A stretch of DNA of 26,507 nt, taken from the NCBI GenBank assembly GCA_964370855.1, contig CAYJMF010000068.1, positions 1-26,507 on the forward strand. Direction: 5' to 3'. The notes below the pieces were generated by a model. It saw only the letters and a program-made list of their open reading frames with translations. It was not told the origin of the DNA and searched no databases. Source of the DNA: JAKLKS01 sp964370855 (GTDB lineage Bacteria; Planctomycetota; JAJSAM01; JAKLKS01). Every line of letters begins with the position of its first letter. Position 1 is the first letter of the stretch. Position numbers and translations under genes: made by a program. Shown here in pieces: positions 8,315 to 14,949 of the stretch.

Positions 8315-9723
8315 CGCTCCTCCTCCTTCACCGGCACCACCACCTCGATCTCGTTGGACCGCGCCTTCCCGGACTCGAACCGGATCCGGTGCGTCCCCGG
8401 CTCCGCCGCCGCGTCGGGCAGCAGCAGGTTCCAGACCCAGACGTCGTTCACCCGCAGCGTCGAGTTCCCGTCCCAGCCGAACACCTGGGGGAAGGGGACG
8501 CCGTCCACGACGGCGTTCCCCGCGAGGTCGTCGACCACCATGCGGTCCTCGTCCCCCACGTTCTCGACAACGAGCGAGACCTCCGGTTTCTTCCCCCCCT
8601 CCACCGTTTCCGGTCCGAGGAGGAGGAGCCGCACACCGCCAGCCGGCTCCCCCCAGGGGCCCGTCATGCGGAGGAGCGCCACCCCGGGGACGCGGCCGAG
8701 GTACTCCCTCTTCCATTGTTCCCGGATCCACTCCGCCGTGAACTCCACGGGCCCTGCGAGCGCCCGGATCTCCTCCAGCGCCGGTCCGTACCGGAGGGAG
8801 GCGAGGACCCGGGCGTACCGGGGCTTCAGATACGGGCTCTCCGTCTCCCGCATCTTCCGGAGCAGGAGGGGGCCCGCCTCGGTCCACCGGATCCGGTCGA
8901 GGGCATCGGCCAGCGCGTCGGCGGCCTCGTCCCAGCGGACCCGCTTCAGGCCCCGGAGGAGGGCGGGACCCGCCTCCCGGTCGCCGAGGCGGGCCAGCGC
9001 CATGGCGGCGGCCTTCACGACCTCGTCCTTCGATGCGGTCTCCACGACCGTGCCGAGCGCGGTCGTCGTCTCCCTCCCGGGAAACTCCGCGAGGGCCCAC
9101 GCGCAGTTCTCCGCGGCCGGACCCCAGCCGCGGAGGGCCTCCTCGCGGTAGAGCGACGGGGCGGGCACGCCTAGCAGGAGGAGGGACTGGACGGCCCCCT
9201 GCCGATCGACGTCCGCGATGCAGCGCTCCTCCACCAGCGCCCGGGCACGGGCGTCCACGGCGGCGAGGTCGGCGCCGAAGACCTCCCCCGCGGTCGCGGC
9301 GCCGCCGCGGATCATGGCCGGCGTCGCGCCGAGTCCCCGGGAGAGGGCGGGGGCCAGCTCCGGAGTGTCGCATAGTATGGTACACTTCCAGGGGTCACGG
9401 GACTGGATCCCGCCGCCGTGGCGGCGCAGCACGTCCTCCGGCGGGCGCGGGCAGACTCCGATCCAGGCCCGCGGCAGGAACCAGGCGCGGAAGCGGGTCT
9501 TCCCGTCGCTCCCCTCGACGAGGACGCCGCCGCCGTCGTCGGAGACCCAGCCGTCGGGCAGGGAGGAGGCGGCGGTGCGGAGGACCTTCCATCCCTCCGG
9601 CAGGGCCGCGCCGACGGCGGCGGCGGCCTCCGCCTCCGTGAGAGGGGCGGGCTCCTCCCCCCGGACCGCGGCCGGCGCCGCCAACAGGAGCGCGGCGGCG
9701 AGGACGGCGGAACGCGGGCCCAT
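8311..9723 (-). CDS. Exported HEAT-repeat-like protein
   Basis: This 470-residue protein has a Sec-type leader (MGPRSAVLAAALLLAAPAAVRG). The ATG at 9723 is preferred over the in-frame GTG at 9729, because GGAGG lies five bases before the ATG but would overlap the GTG. The middle (about residues 150-320) is a run of short paired helices such as EVVKAAAMALARLGDREAGPA and WDEAADALADALDRIRWTEA, resembling HEAT/PBS-lyase-type repeats that form protein-binding solenoids. The C-terminal 120 residues look like a beta-sandwich (VRLLLLGPETVEGG, EVSLVVENVGDEDRM, THRIRFESGKA). It is first in a coupled three-gene set of exported proteins. No catalytic motif is evident, so a scaffolding role in the periplasm is only a guess. 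Confidence 0.8.
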   Translation of the reverse strand: MGPRSAVLAAALLLAAPAAVRGEEPAPLTEAEAAAAVGAALPEGWKVLRTAASSLPDGWVSDDGGGVLVEGSDGKTRFRAWFLPRAWIGVCPRPPEDVLRRHGGGIQSRDPWKCTILCDTPELAPALSRGLGATPAMIRGGAATAGEVFGADLAAVDARARALVEERCIADVDRQGAVQSLLLLGVPAPSLYREEALRGWGPAAENCAWALAEFPGRETTTALGTVVETASKDEVVKAAAMALARLGDREAGPALLRGLKRVRWDEAADALADALDRIRWTEAGPLLLRKMRETESPYLKPRYARVLASLRYGPALEEIRALAGPVEFTAEWIREQWKREYLGRVPGVALLRMTGPWGEPAGGVRLLLLGPETVEGGKKPEVSLVVENVGDEDRMVVDDLAGNAVVDGVPFPQVFGWDGNSTLRVNDVWVWNLLLPDAAAEPGTHRIRFESGKARSNEIEVVVPVKEEER

Positions 9724-9774
9724 GGACACCTCCGGGTGGATCCTACTCCCCGTTTCGACGCGGGGGCCTCCCGC

Positions 9775-10659
9775 TCAGTTCCCGCGGAGCTCCTTCAGCC
9801 ACGCCTCGGCCTGGGCCTTCATCGCGGGGACGCCGGCGGGGAACTCGTTCCCGTGGTCGGCGAAGAGCCGCTCGAGGAACGCCAGCGCCCGCTCCCGGTC
9901 CCCCGCCTCGCGGGCGAAGTAGGCCGCGTTGTAGAGCGCGTGGAAGCGGGTGGAGGGCTCGACCCCGGCCGTGTTGGCCGTCTTCTCCATCCGGGCGCTC
10001 GCCCCGGCGAGGTCCTTCTGGAAGAACTTCTCCCAGCCGAGCTGGAAGCCGACCTGGGCCCCCTGCCGGGTGTCCTCCCCGACGCGGGCGAGGGTCTCGA
10101 CGAAGTGGGCCTCGGCCTCGGCGTTCCTCCCCGCGCCCCGCAGGGAGTAGCCGAACTGGAGTTCCGCCTCGAACCGGGACTCCTCGGAGAGGTCGGTGCG
10201 GGCGAGGAGCTCCTTCAGGGCCTTGCCCGCGTCGTCGTAGCGCTTGAGCTCCATGAAGGTGCGGGCGAGGCCCTCGAGGTCCTTCGAGCCGACGGCTCCG
10301 AGGTTCTCGGGGAGCGCGGGGCCCGCGGGAGCGCCGGCCCTGGCCGGTGCGGCGCCCAGGGCCGCGACGCGCTTCTCGAGTTCGGCCACGCGGCCGGCGA
10401 GGGAACCGTCGGCGGGAGAGGCCGATGGCGGCGCGCCGGGCGGGAGGGGCGCCGCGGCGTTCCGCGCGCCCACCGCCGCCGAGAGCTCCTCGAGGCGGCG
10501 TTCGAAGCGGTCGAGGTCCGGCGCCGGCGCCGCGGCGGGGGCCCCCGAAGGCGGCGGCATCGGCACCGGCGGAGGGGGAGGGGAGGCCAGAACGGCGGCG
10601 GCGAACCCGCCGCCGGCGCCGAGGAGGAGGCAGCCGGCGAGGAGGAGTCCCTGGTTCAT
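9775..10659 (-). CDS. Membrane-anchored coiled-coil and TPR-like protein
   Basis: This 294-residue protein starts with a single hydrophobic segment (about residues 5-25), probably an uncleaved anchor. A Pro/Ala-rich linker (about 26-46) and two short coiled-coil stretches follow (DRFERRLEELSAAV near 50-63, GRVAELEKRVAALG near 88-101). The C-terminal 170 residues are helical pairs with TPR character: ARTFMELKRYDDAGKALKEL, FGYSLRGAGRNAEAEAHFVE, FQLGWEKFFQKDLAGASARM and AAYFAREAGDRERALAFLER. The layout recalls CpoB/YbgF-type envelope proteins but is not diagnostic. The ATG at 10659 has GGAGAG upstream. The gene lies 58 bp downstream of the reverse transcriptase on the same strand, so the two could be co-transcribed. 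Whether it belongs to the retron or to ordinary envelope biology is unresolved. Confidence 0.82.
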   Translation of the reverse strand: MNQGLLLAGCLLLGAGGGFAAAVLASPPPPPVPMPPPSGAPAAAPAPDLDRFERRLEELSAAVGARNAAAPLPPGAPPSASPADGSLAGRVAELEKRVAALGAAPARAGAPAGPALPENLGAVGSKDLEGLARTFMELKRYDDAGKALKELLARTDLSEESRFEAELQFGYSLRGAGRNAEAEAHFVETLARVGEDTRQGAQVGFQLGWEKFFQKDLAGASARMEKTANTAGVEPSTRFHALYNAAYFAREAGDRERALAFLERLFADHGNEFPAGVPAMKAQAEAWLKELRGN

Positions 10660-10717
10660 GGCGCTCTCCGTGGTGCGGGGTCCTGCGATCCGACGGCACC
10701 GCCTACGGTACCCGCGA

Positions 10718-11872
10718 TCACGGCCGCCACCGCGCCCGGTTCCCCGGCCTCCTCGTCCGCACCCAGGGCTCCGGCGTCTCCGCCCCGTGGAGCGCGACCA
10801 TGTTCTCGAAGGCGGCCCAGCCCCGGAGCTGCTCCTCCGTGAGGGTGGCGGGGCGACCCGTGGCGACCCGGTGGCGCGCGGCCCGGAGGAGACGGCGGGT
10901 CTCCCTCGGGATCCCCACCTTCCCGTTCACGACCAGCCCCGTCACCAACTGGCGCTGGTGGCGGCGGCGGACGGAGGACTTCTCCTTCCCGTGGAGCCGG
11001 TAGCCGCGGAGCGAGAAGGCGCGGGCCACCGCCGCCCGGGTCCGCTCCGGTTCGCCCCGCCAGTCCTCGGGGAAGGAGACCGTCACGTCGTCGGCGTAGC
11101 GGGTGCAGCGGCCGCGGCGGCGGCCGATCCAGCGCTCGAGGTCGGCGTCGAGGCCGCGGTTGACGAGATTCGACAGGCGCGGGCTCGTGGGGGCCCCCTG
11201 GGGGAGGCCGCCCTGGTGGGTGACGAGGCGGACGAGGAGGGCCGCGGCCTCGGCGTCCCAGCCGAAGCGGAGGAACATCCGCTCGATGCGCTCCGCGCGG
11301 GTGGAAGGGAAGAAGTCCACCACGTCGAAGCGCAGCACGATGGCGCGGCCGACGTGCTGCGCCGCGTTGTGGGCGATGGAGCGCCCCTCCTCGAAGCCGT
11401 AGGCCGCGGGGTGGGAGTCCATGCGGGCCAGGAGGCGGCGGAGGATGCGCCGCTGCATCGCCTTCGTCGGCGGGTCGGGCGCGTGGAGGAGCCGCGTCCC
11501 CCCGCACCTCTTGCGGACGCGGATCTCGCGGTAGGAGGGCCGGAGCGCGCGGAGTTCCGCCTCGGGGACGCCGAGGCGGCGGGCCAGTTCCTTCACGCCG
11601 GGGGAGAGGCCGAGGGCGCGGCGGAGGGCGAGGCGGGTCTTCTTCGCCGTGAGCCGGAACCAGACGAAGAGCAGGAACACGCATCCTCCCACCCATGCGA
11701 GCAGGGGCAGGATGCCGCCGGCCCAGTCCTTGAGGAGGCCGACGAGTCCCCCGCAGGCGAGGATGGCGATGAGGCCCCCCAGGACCACGAGGAGCGACAC
11801 CCACGTGGATCCGCCCCTGCGAGGCGCGGCCCGGGGCGTCTCCCGGTCACCGTCCGGCTTTCCGTAGGGCAT
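10718..11872 (-). CDS. Retron-type reverse transcriptase with N-terminal double transmembrane segment
   Basis: Retron RTs copy part of a structured RNA into branched msDNA and usually act in phage defence with an effector. This 384-residue protein has the retron-specific motifs NAxxH (NAAQH, 169-173) and VTG (310-312). It also has core RT motifs: FDVVDFF (182-188, first catalytic Asp region), LPQGAPTSP (223-231) and RYADD (258-262, catalytic Asp pair). The C-terminal LRGWAAFENMV also fits retron RTs. Unusually, the N-terminus holds two hydrophobic helices (about 24-47 and 52-72) before the RT domain, predicting a membrane-tethered enzyme. The ATG at 11872 is chosen because a purine-rich GGGGGAG precedes it and the helices follow; the frame is open 66 codons further upstream but crosses the inverted repeats. 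No separate effector such as the two-TM protein of Ec48-type retrons is adjacent. Confidence 0.9.
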   Translation of the reverse strand: MPYGKPDGDRETPRAAPRRGGSTWVSLLVVLGGLIAILACGGLVGLLKDWAGGILPLLAWVGGCVFLLFVWFRLTAKKTRLALRRALGLSPGVKELARRLGVPEAELRALRPSYREIRVRKRCGGTRLLHAPDPPTKAMQRRILRRLLARMDSHPAAYGFEEGRSIAHNAAQHVGRAIVLRFDVVDFFPSTRAERIERMFLRFGWDAEAAALLVRLVTHQGGLPQGAPTSPRLSNLVNRGLDADLERWIGRRRGRCTRYADDVTVSFPEDWRGEPERTRAAVARAFSLRGYRLHGKEKSSVRRRHQRQLVTGLVVNGKVGIPRETRRLLRAARHRVATGRPATLTEEQLRGWAAFENMVALHGAETPEPWVRTRRPGNRARWRP

Positions 11873-11881
11873 CCCGCTCCC

Positions 11882-12033
11882 CCCGCGAAGAGACGCGGGA
11901 GCCGGGCCTCGCGGCCCGGCCCCCGCCGCCCGGCCTCGCGTCGCTTCGTCGCGCGCGACGAAGCCTGACGCGACCGTCCCGGTCTCGCCGGGACCGTGGG
12001 TGAATCCGGCCGACGAAGCGTCGGCCCGCGCCC
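11882..12033 (-). ncRNA. Candidate retron msr-msd RNA (clustered stem-loops upstream of the RT)
   Basis: The 160 bases before the RT start consist mostly of consecutive inverted repeats. In transcript order (minus strand) they are: 12026-12008, 8-bp stem with 3-base loop; 11997-11973, 7-bp stem plus 2 bp beyond a mismatch; 11972-11937, a long stem of 6 bp, a 2-base bulge and an 11-bp inner palindrome; 11920-11901, 8-bp stem with 4-base loop; 11899-11882, 6-bp stem. Location, strand and the long central stem match the msr-msd arrangement. A weak a1/a2 pairing is possible between 12033-12025 and the 11898-11890 region, including G-U pairs. I could not identify the branching guanosine. High GC makes chance hairpins common, so this is a candidate only. 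Confidence 0.5.
11937..11972. repeat. 36-bp imperfect palindrome upstream of the RT
   Basis: A perfect 22-bp palindrome without spacer (11943-11964) is flanked by a 6-bp outer stem (cgcgtc at 11937-11942, gacgcg at 11967-11972), with a 2-base bulge (CT at 11965-11966). It is the longest stem in the RT leader and the most likely msd-type hairpin if this is a retron. The motif cgacgaagc recurs in the hairpin at 12008-12026. Confidence 0.85.
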
Positions 12034-12100
12034 GTTGAGGCGCCGTCCAGGGCTGGGGGGAAGGTACCACGGGGAGGGGGCGCGAGGAGCGGCCCGGCTG

Positions 12101-12120
12101 TCCCGTCCCGTCCCGTCCCG
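12101..12120. repeat. Pentanucleotide tandem repeat (tcccg)x4
   Basis: Four exact copies of a 5-base unit, with partial matches on either side, lie about 40 bp upstream of the TPR protein start. Such a tract could vary in copy number by slippage. No function can be assigned. Confidence 0.85.
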
Positions 12121-12162
12121 TCCTCTGGATCCCGGCGGGGCGGTCCCCTAGGATCCACCTCC

Positions 12163-13626
12163 GTGACGGTTCCCCTCCCCCCCGTTCGAAGGGTGTTCTC
12201 GATCCTCCCGATCCTCGCGCTCCTCCTCGCCTCCCTCCTCCCGGGGAACCTGGCCGCCCAGCAGGAGGAGCCGGCCCCCGACGCCGTCGCGGTCGCGGAG
12301 AGGGAGTGCCGGGCTCTCGCCGCCAAGAGCCTGCGGAAGGCGGCCGATGCCGCCTGGTCGGCGAATCTCAGGTTCACGGCTGCCGGCCACTACCGGCACC
12401 TCCTGGAACTCGATCCGGAGGAGCCCATCGCCCGCGGGCGGCTGGGGTTCCGGAAGGGGGCCGGGGGATGGACGGCCGCGGAGGAGCCGGTCCTGAAGGA
12501 CCGGGCGGGTGCCCGCCTGCCGTGGGGGCTCGAGAGTCTCCTCGCGAAGGAGTTCGAGGAGGTGGCAGCGGCCTTCGCCCGCCTGGGCCTCGCCCTGCGG
12601 CACGCGGGGCGGGAGGACGGGGCCCTGGACGCCTTCCGGAAAGCGCTCCGCTTCGATCGCAGGAACGTCGCGGCCAACGAGGGCCTCGGGAACCGGAAGA
12701 TCGGCGGGTACTGGCGGACGCCGACGCAGGCATCCCACATGGAGTTCCGGGCGATGGTGGATGCCGCGGTGAAAGGAGCGCGGGAGGAGCCCATCCCCGT
12801 CGTCGCCGAGGCCGGGAGGACCGTGGAGGAGGACCGCCTGGGGTGGACCTTCCGCAGGGCCCGGGGGCCGCGGTACCAGGTCGCGGCGGATCCGGTGATC
12901 GACGAGGAAGTCGCCCTCTGCAGGGACGCCGAGGTCGCGGACGAATTCCTCGGCCGGGTCTTCGGACGCGACGACGGCCGCCGCAGGGGGGTGATCCGCT
13001 CCTTCCTCGTGGTGAAGGACAAGGAGGACTTCCGCCATGCCGTGTTCGCCCTCGAGAAGGGGAGTCCGGCGAAGCTGGAATGGTGGGCGCGGCTGGCGGG
13101 GCTCAGCCTGACCGACGGCGTCTACATGCTCCGTGGACTGGACTACTCCTCACGCAGGGACTGCGTCGCCCACAAGGCCGGCGAGTCCTTCCTCTCCCGC
13201 CGCTTCGGAGGAACCGCAATGTCCCGGCCGTGGCTCGCCGAGGCCTTCGGTACCCTCGCATCGGGGGAGACCGCCGGGACCACCACCAGGTGGTGCGTGA
13301 ACAGGAGTACCTCCGCCGTCCAGAGGGCCTCCTTCGACGACTACCGGTTCTGGCGGCCGAGCCTCGCGAGCTTCGTGGAGGCGGGGGAGGACCGCGCCCT
13401 GGCGGCGATCTTCGCTTCGGATCTCAACTCCCTGGAGAAGTCCGATGTCGCCAAGGCGGGAAGCGTCCTCCTCTGGCTCCTCGAGACCCGCCGTGAGCGT
13501 CTCCTCCGCTTCCTCGACCTCCTGGACACCGACGGGAAGGAGGGCGAGCTGGCGGAGAAGGCCTTCGGGGAGGAGCCGGCGGTCCTCGACGGCCGCTGGA
13601 GGAAGTGGATCCTCGAGGTCCGCTGA
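12163..13626 (+). CDS. Exported TPR protein with degenerate peptidase-MA-like domain
   Basis: This 487-residue protein starts at a GTG and has a Sec-type leader (hydrophobic core about residues 11-31, cleavage likely near LAAQ). A TPR-like part follows (about 65-175; GHYRHLLELDPEEPIARGRL and RLGLALRHAGREDGALDAFRKAL). The C-terminal half resembles secreted gluzincin (peptidase MA/DUF1570-type) domains. RPWLAEAFGTLASGE (355-369) matches the WLxEG region, and EKAFG...LDGRWRKWILEV matches the usual end. Where HExxH is expected, the sequence reads VAHKAGESFL (335-344), so the first metal-ligand motif is altered and the protein may be inactive as a protease. The family link rests on motif layout only. 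The start is not strongly supported by a Shine-Dalgarno sequence; an in-frame GTG at 12193 is an alternative. Confidence 0.75.
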   Translation: MTVPLPPVRRVFSILPILALLLASLLPGNLAAQQEEPAPDAVAVAERECRALAAKSLRKAADAAWSANLRFTAAGHYRHLLELDPEEPIARGRLGFRKGAGGWTAAEEPVLKDRAGARLPWGLESLLAKEFEEVAAAFARLGLALRHAGREDGALDAFRKALRFDRRNVAANEGLGNRKIGGYWRTPTQASHMEFRAMVDAAVKGAREEPIPVVAEAGRTVEEDRLGWTFRRARGPRYQVAADPVIDEEVALCRDAEVADEFLGRVFGRDDGRRRGVIRSFLVVKDKEDFRHAVFALEKGSPAKLEWWARLAGLSLTDGVYMLRGLDYSSRRDCVAHKAGESFLSRRFGGTAMSRPWLAEAFGTLASGETAGTTTRWCVNRSTSAVQRASFDDYRFWRPSLASFVEAGEDRALAAIFASDLNSLEKSDVAKAGSVLLWLLETRRERLLRFLDLLDTDGKEGELAEKAFGEEPAVLDGRWRKWILEVR

Positions 13627-13636
13627 GGACGGACCC

Positions 13637-13660
13637 GGCCCCGCGCGACGGGGCGGGGCC
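13637..13660. terminator. GC-rich hairpin between convergent genes
   Basis: An 8-bp stem (ggccccgc / gcggggcc) with an 8-base loop lies in the 40-bp gap between the TPR protein gene (+, ends 13626) and the ATP-grasp gene (-, ends 13667). A further 2 bp pair beyond one mismatch. No T-run is visible; a bidirectional terminator is inferred from position. Confidence 0.55.
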
Positions 13661-13666
13661 CGGCAC

Positions 13667-14890
13667 CTACCCCGTCGCCCGCACCTTCAGCGTCCGCCCC
13701 ACGTCGTCCAGCATCCCGCGGAGGGCGTCGTAGTCCGGGTGGCGCATCCGGATCCAGGCGTTGGCCATGAACCCCGCCTCCACGGGCTGCGTCGGCGTCC
13801 CCGGCGGAGGCAGGCGGGAATCGATGATCCACTCATTGTATCGTGACATGATACTCTCCGCCCCCTCGTAGCCGGCGATGCGCCCGTCCCGGTCGGGGCG
13901 GAGCGCGATCATCCCCGCCGAGAACCGCCGCGAGGGCGGGCGCTCCGGCCTGCCCCGGGTCACGGCGAACGCCCACTCCCGGTAGAGGTCGAAGTCGTTG
14001 GCCGCGCAGTAGAGGTCCCAGACCCCGACCCCCGGGGGCCGGCAGCCGATCTCCGAGAACCGGAGCCCCTTCGGGCCGAAGAACCACTCCATGTGCGTCG
14101 CCGAGGTCCCGATGCCGAGGGCCCCGATCACCTTCCGCCCCAGCGCCTTCACCTCGTCGTAGCCCTCCGCCCCGATGCGGTTGGTCGTGATCACCTGGGG
14201 GGAGATCCAGCGCGTGCGCATGGCCTCGAGCACGTTGGGGTAGTAGTGGCTCGCGAAGTCGTGCACGGGGACGCCGCCGATGGAGAGCGTGTCGTAGAAC
14301 CCCTCGTGCCCCTCGACGAACTCCTCCACGGCCACGGCGGGCCCGTGCCCGACGCGGGACTCCCGCATGGCGGCCTCGAGGCCGGCGTCGTCCTCCACCT
14401 TGTAGGTCCCCGCGGCGCCGGCCGAGGCCGAGGGCTTGAGGATGACCGGGTAGCCGACCCGCTTCACGAAGGCGCGCACCTCGGCGGGGGACTGCGCCCC
14501 CGTGGACTCCGCCGTGGCGACGCCGGCCCGCCGCAGGGCCTCCTTCATGGCCGGCTTGTCCCGGCAGAGGAAGGCGGTCCGCTCCGAGGTGCCGGGGATC
14601 CCCGTCGCCTCCCGCACCCGGGCGGCGGCGAGGATGTGGGCCTCGACGGTGGATTCCATCCGGTCCACCCACTCGCGGGCCTGCACACGGCGGACGGCGC
14701 CGAGGAGCGCCTCCTCGTCCACCACGGAGCGCACCTGCTCGTACCCGTGAAGCCGGCCCTCGAGTTCCGGCCCAAGCGCCGAGGCGGGGGCCTCGCCGAT
14801 GCCCGTCACCCGGGCCCCCACGGCGTGGAGGGCCCGGACGAACTCCTGCTGGTTGGCGGGGAACCGCGGCTCGACGAGGATGACGTGCAT
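13667..14890 (-). CDS. ATP-grasp carboxylate ligase, paralogue A
   Basis: ATP-grasp enzymes join a carboxylate to an amine or thiol through an acyl-phosphate. This 407-residue protein has the family layout: an N-terminal Rossmann-like part (MHVILVEPRFPANQQEFVRAL), a nucleotide-binding loop region VILKPSASAGAAGTYKV (149-165), the adenine-hinge EEFVEG (189-194), and the metal-binding end FSEIGCRPPG (278-287). It shares THMEWF (265-270), RDKPAMKE and WISPQ segments with the ATP-grasp genes at 21966 and 23195, and is closest in layout to the one at 23195. It is divergent from the S51-like/hydrolase operon, with 59 bp between the starts. The substrate is unknown. The ATG at 14890 has GGGGGGAGG immediately upstream, which fits as a ribosome-binding site. 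Confidence 0.9.
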   Translation of the reverse strand: MHVILVEPRFPANQQEFVRALHAVGARVTGIGEAPASALGPELEGRLHGYEQVRSVVDEEALLGAVRRVQAREWVDRMESTVEAHILAAARVREATGIPGTSERTAFLCRDKPAMKEALRRAGVATAESTGAQSPAEVRAFVKRVGYPVILKPSASAGAAGTYKVEDDAGLEAAMRESRVGHGPAVAVEEFVEGHEGFYDTLSIGGVPVHDFASHYYPNVLEAMRTRWISPQVITTNRIGAEGYDEVKALGRKVIGALGIGTSATHMEWFFGPKGLRFSEIGCRPPGVGVWDLYCAANDFDLYREWAFAVTRGRPERPPSRRFSAGMIALRPDRDGRIAGYEGAESIMSRYNEWIIDSRLPPPGTPTQPVEAGFMANAWIRMRHPDYDALRGMLDDVGRTLKVRATG

Positions 14891-14949
14891 GGAGGCCTCC
14901 CCCCGGCGGTCCTGCGGGAGGGCCGGGCCGGGGGATAGGATGCCCCCGC

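Larger units (their letters stand above)
11873..12162. other. 290-bp divergent intergenic region
   Basis: This gap separates the RT gene (-) from the exported TPR protein gene (+). The RT-proximal half holds the clustered stem-loops described separately. The other half holds a simple pentanucleotide repeat and no convincing sigma-70 promoter for either direction by eye. Any promoter here is either GC-rich or of another type. Confidence 0.7.

Noticed and set aside
10718..11872. RT as group II intron maturase or diversity-generating retroelement
   Set aside because: There is no maturase or HNH domain and no intron-like RNA ends, no template/variable repeat pair was seen nearby, and the NAxxH and VTG motifs favour a retron.
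11873..12070. 66-codon N-terminal extension of the RT
   Set aside because: It would translate through all the stem-loops, is Gly/Ala/Arg-rich without recognisable content, and the ATG at 11872 has a suitable purine-rich leader.
12101..12120. Short CRISPR-like array
   Set aside because: It is a simple 5-base tandem repeat without spacers.
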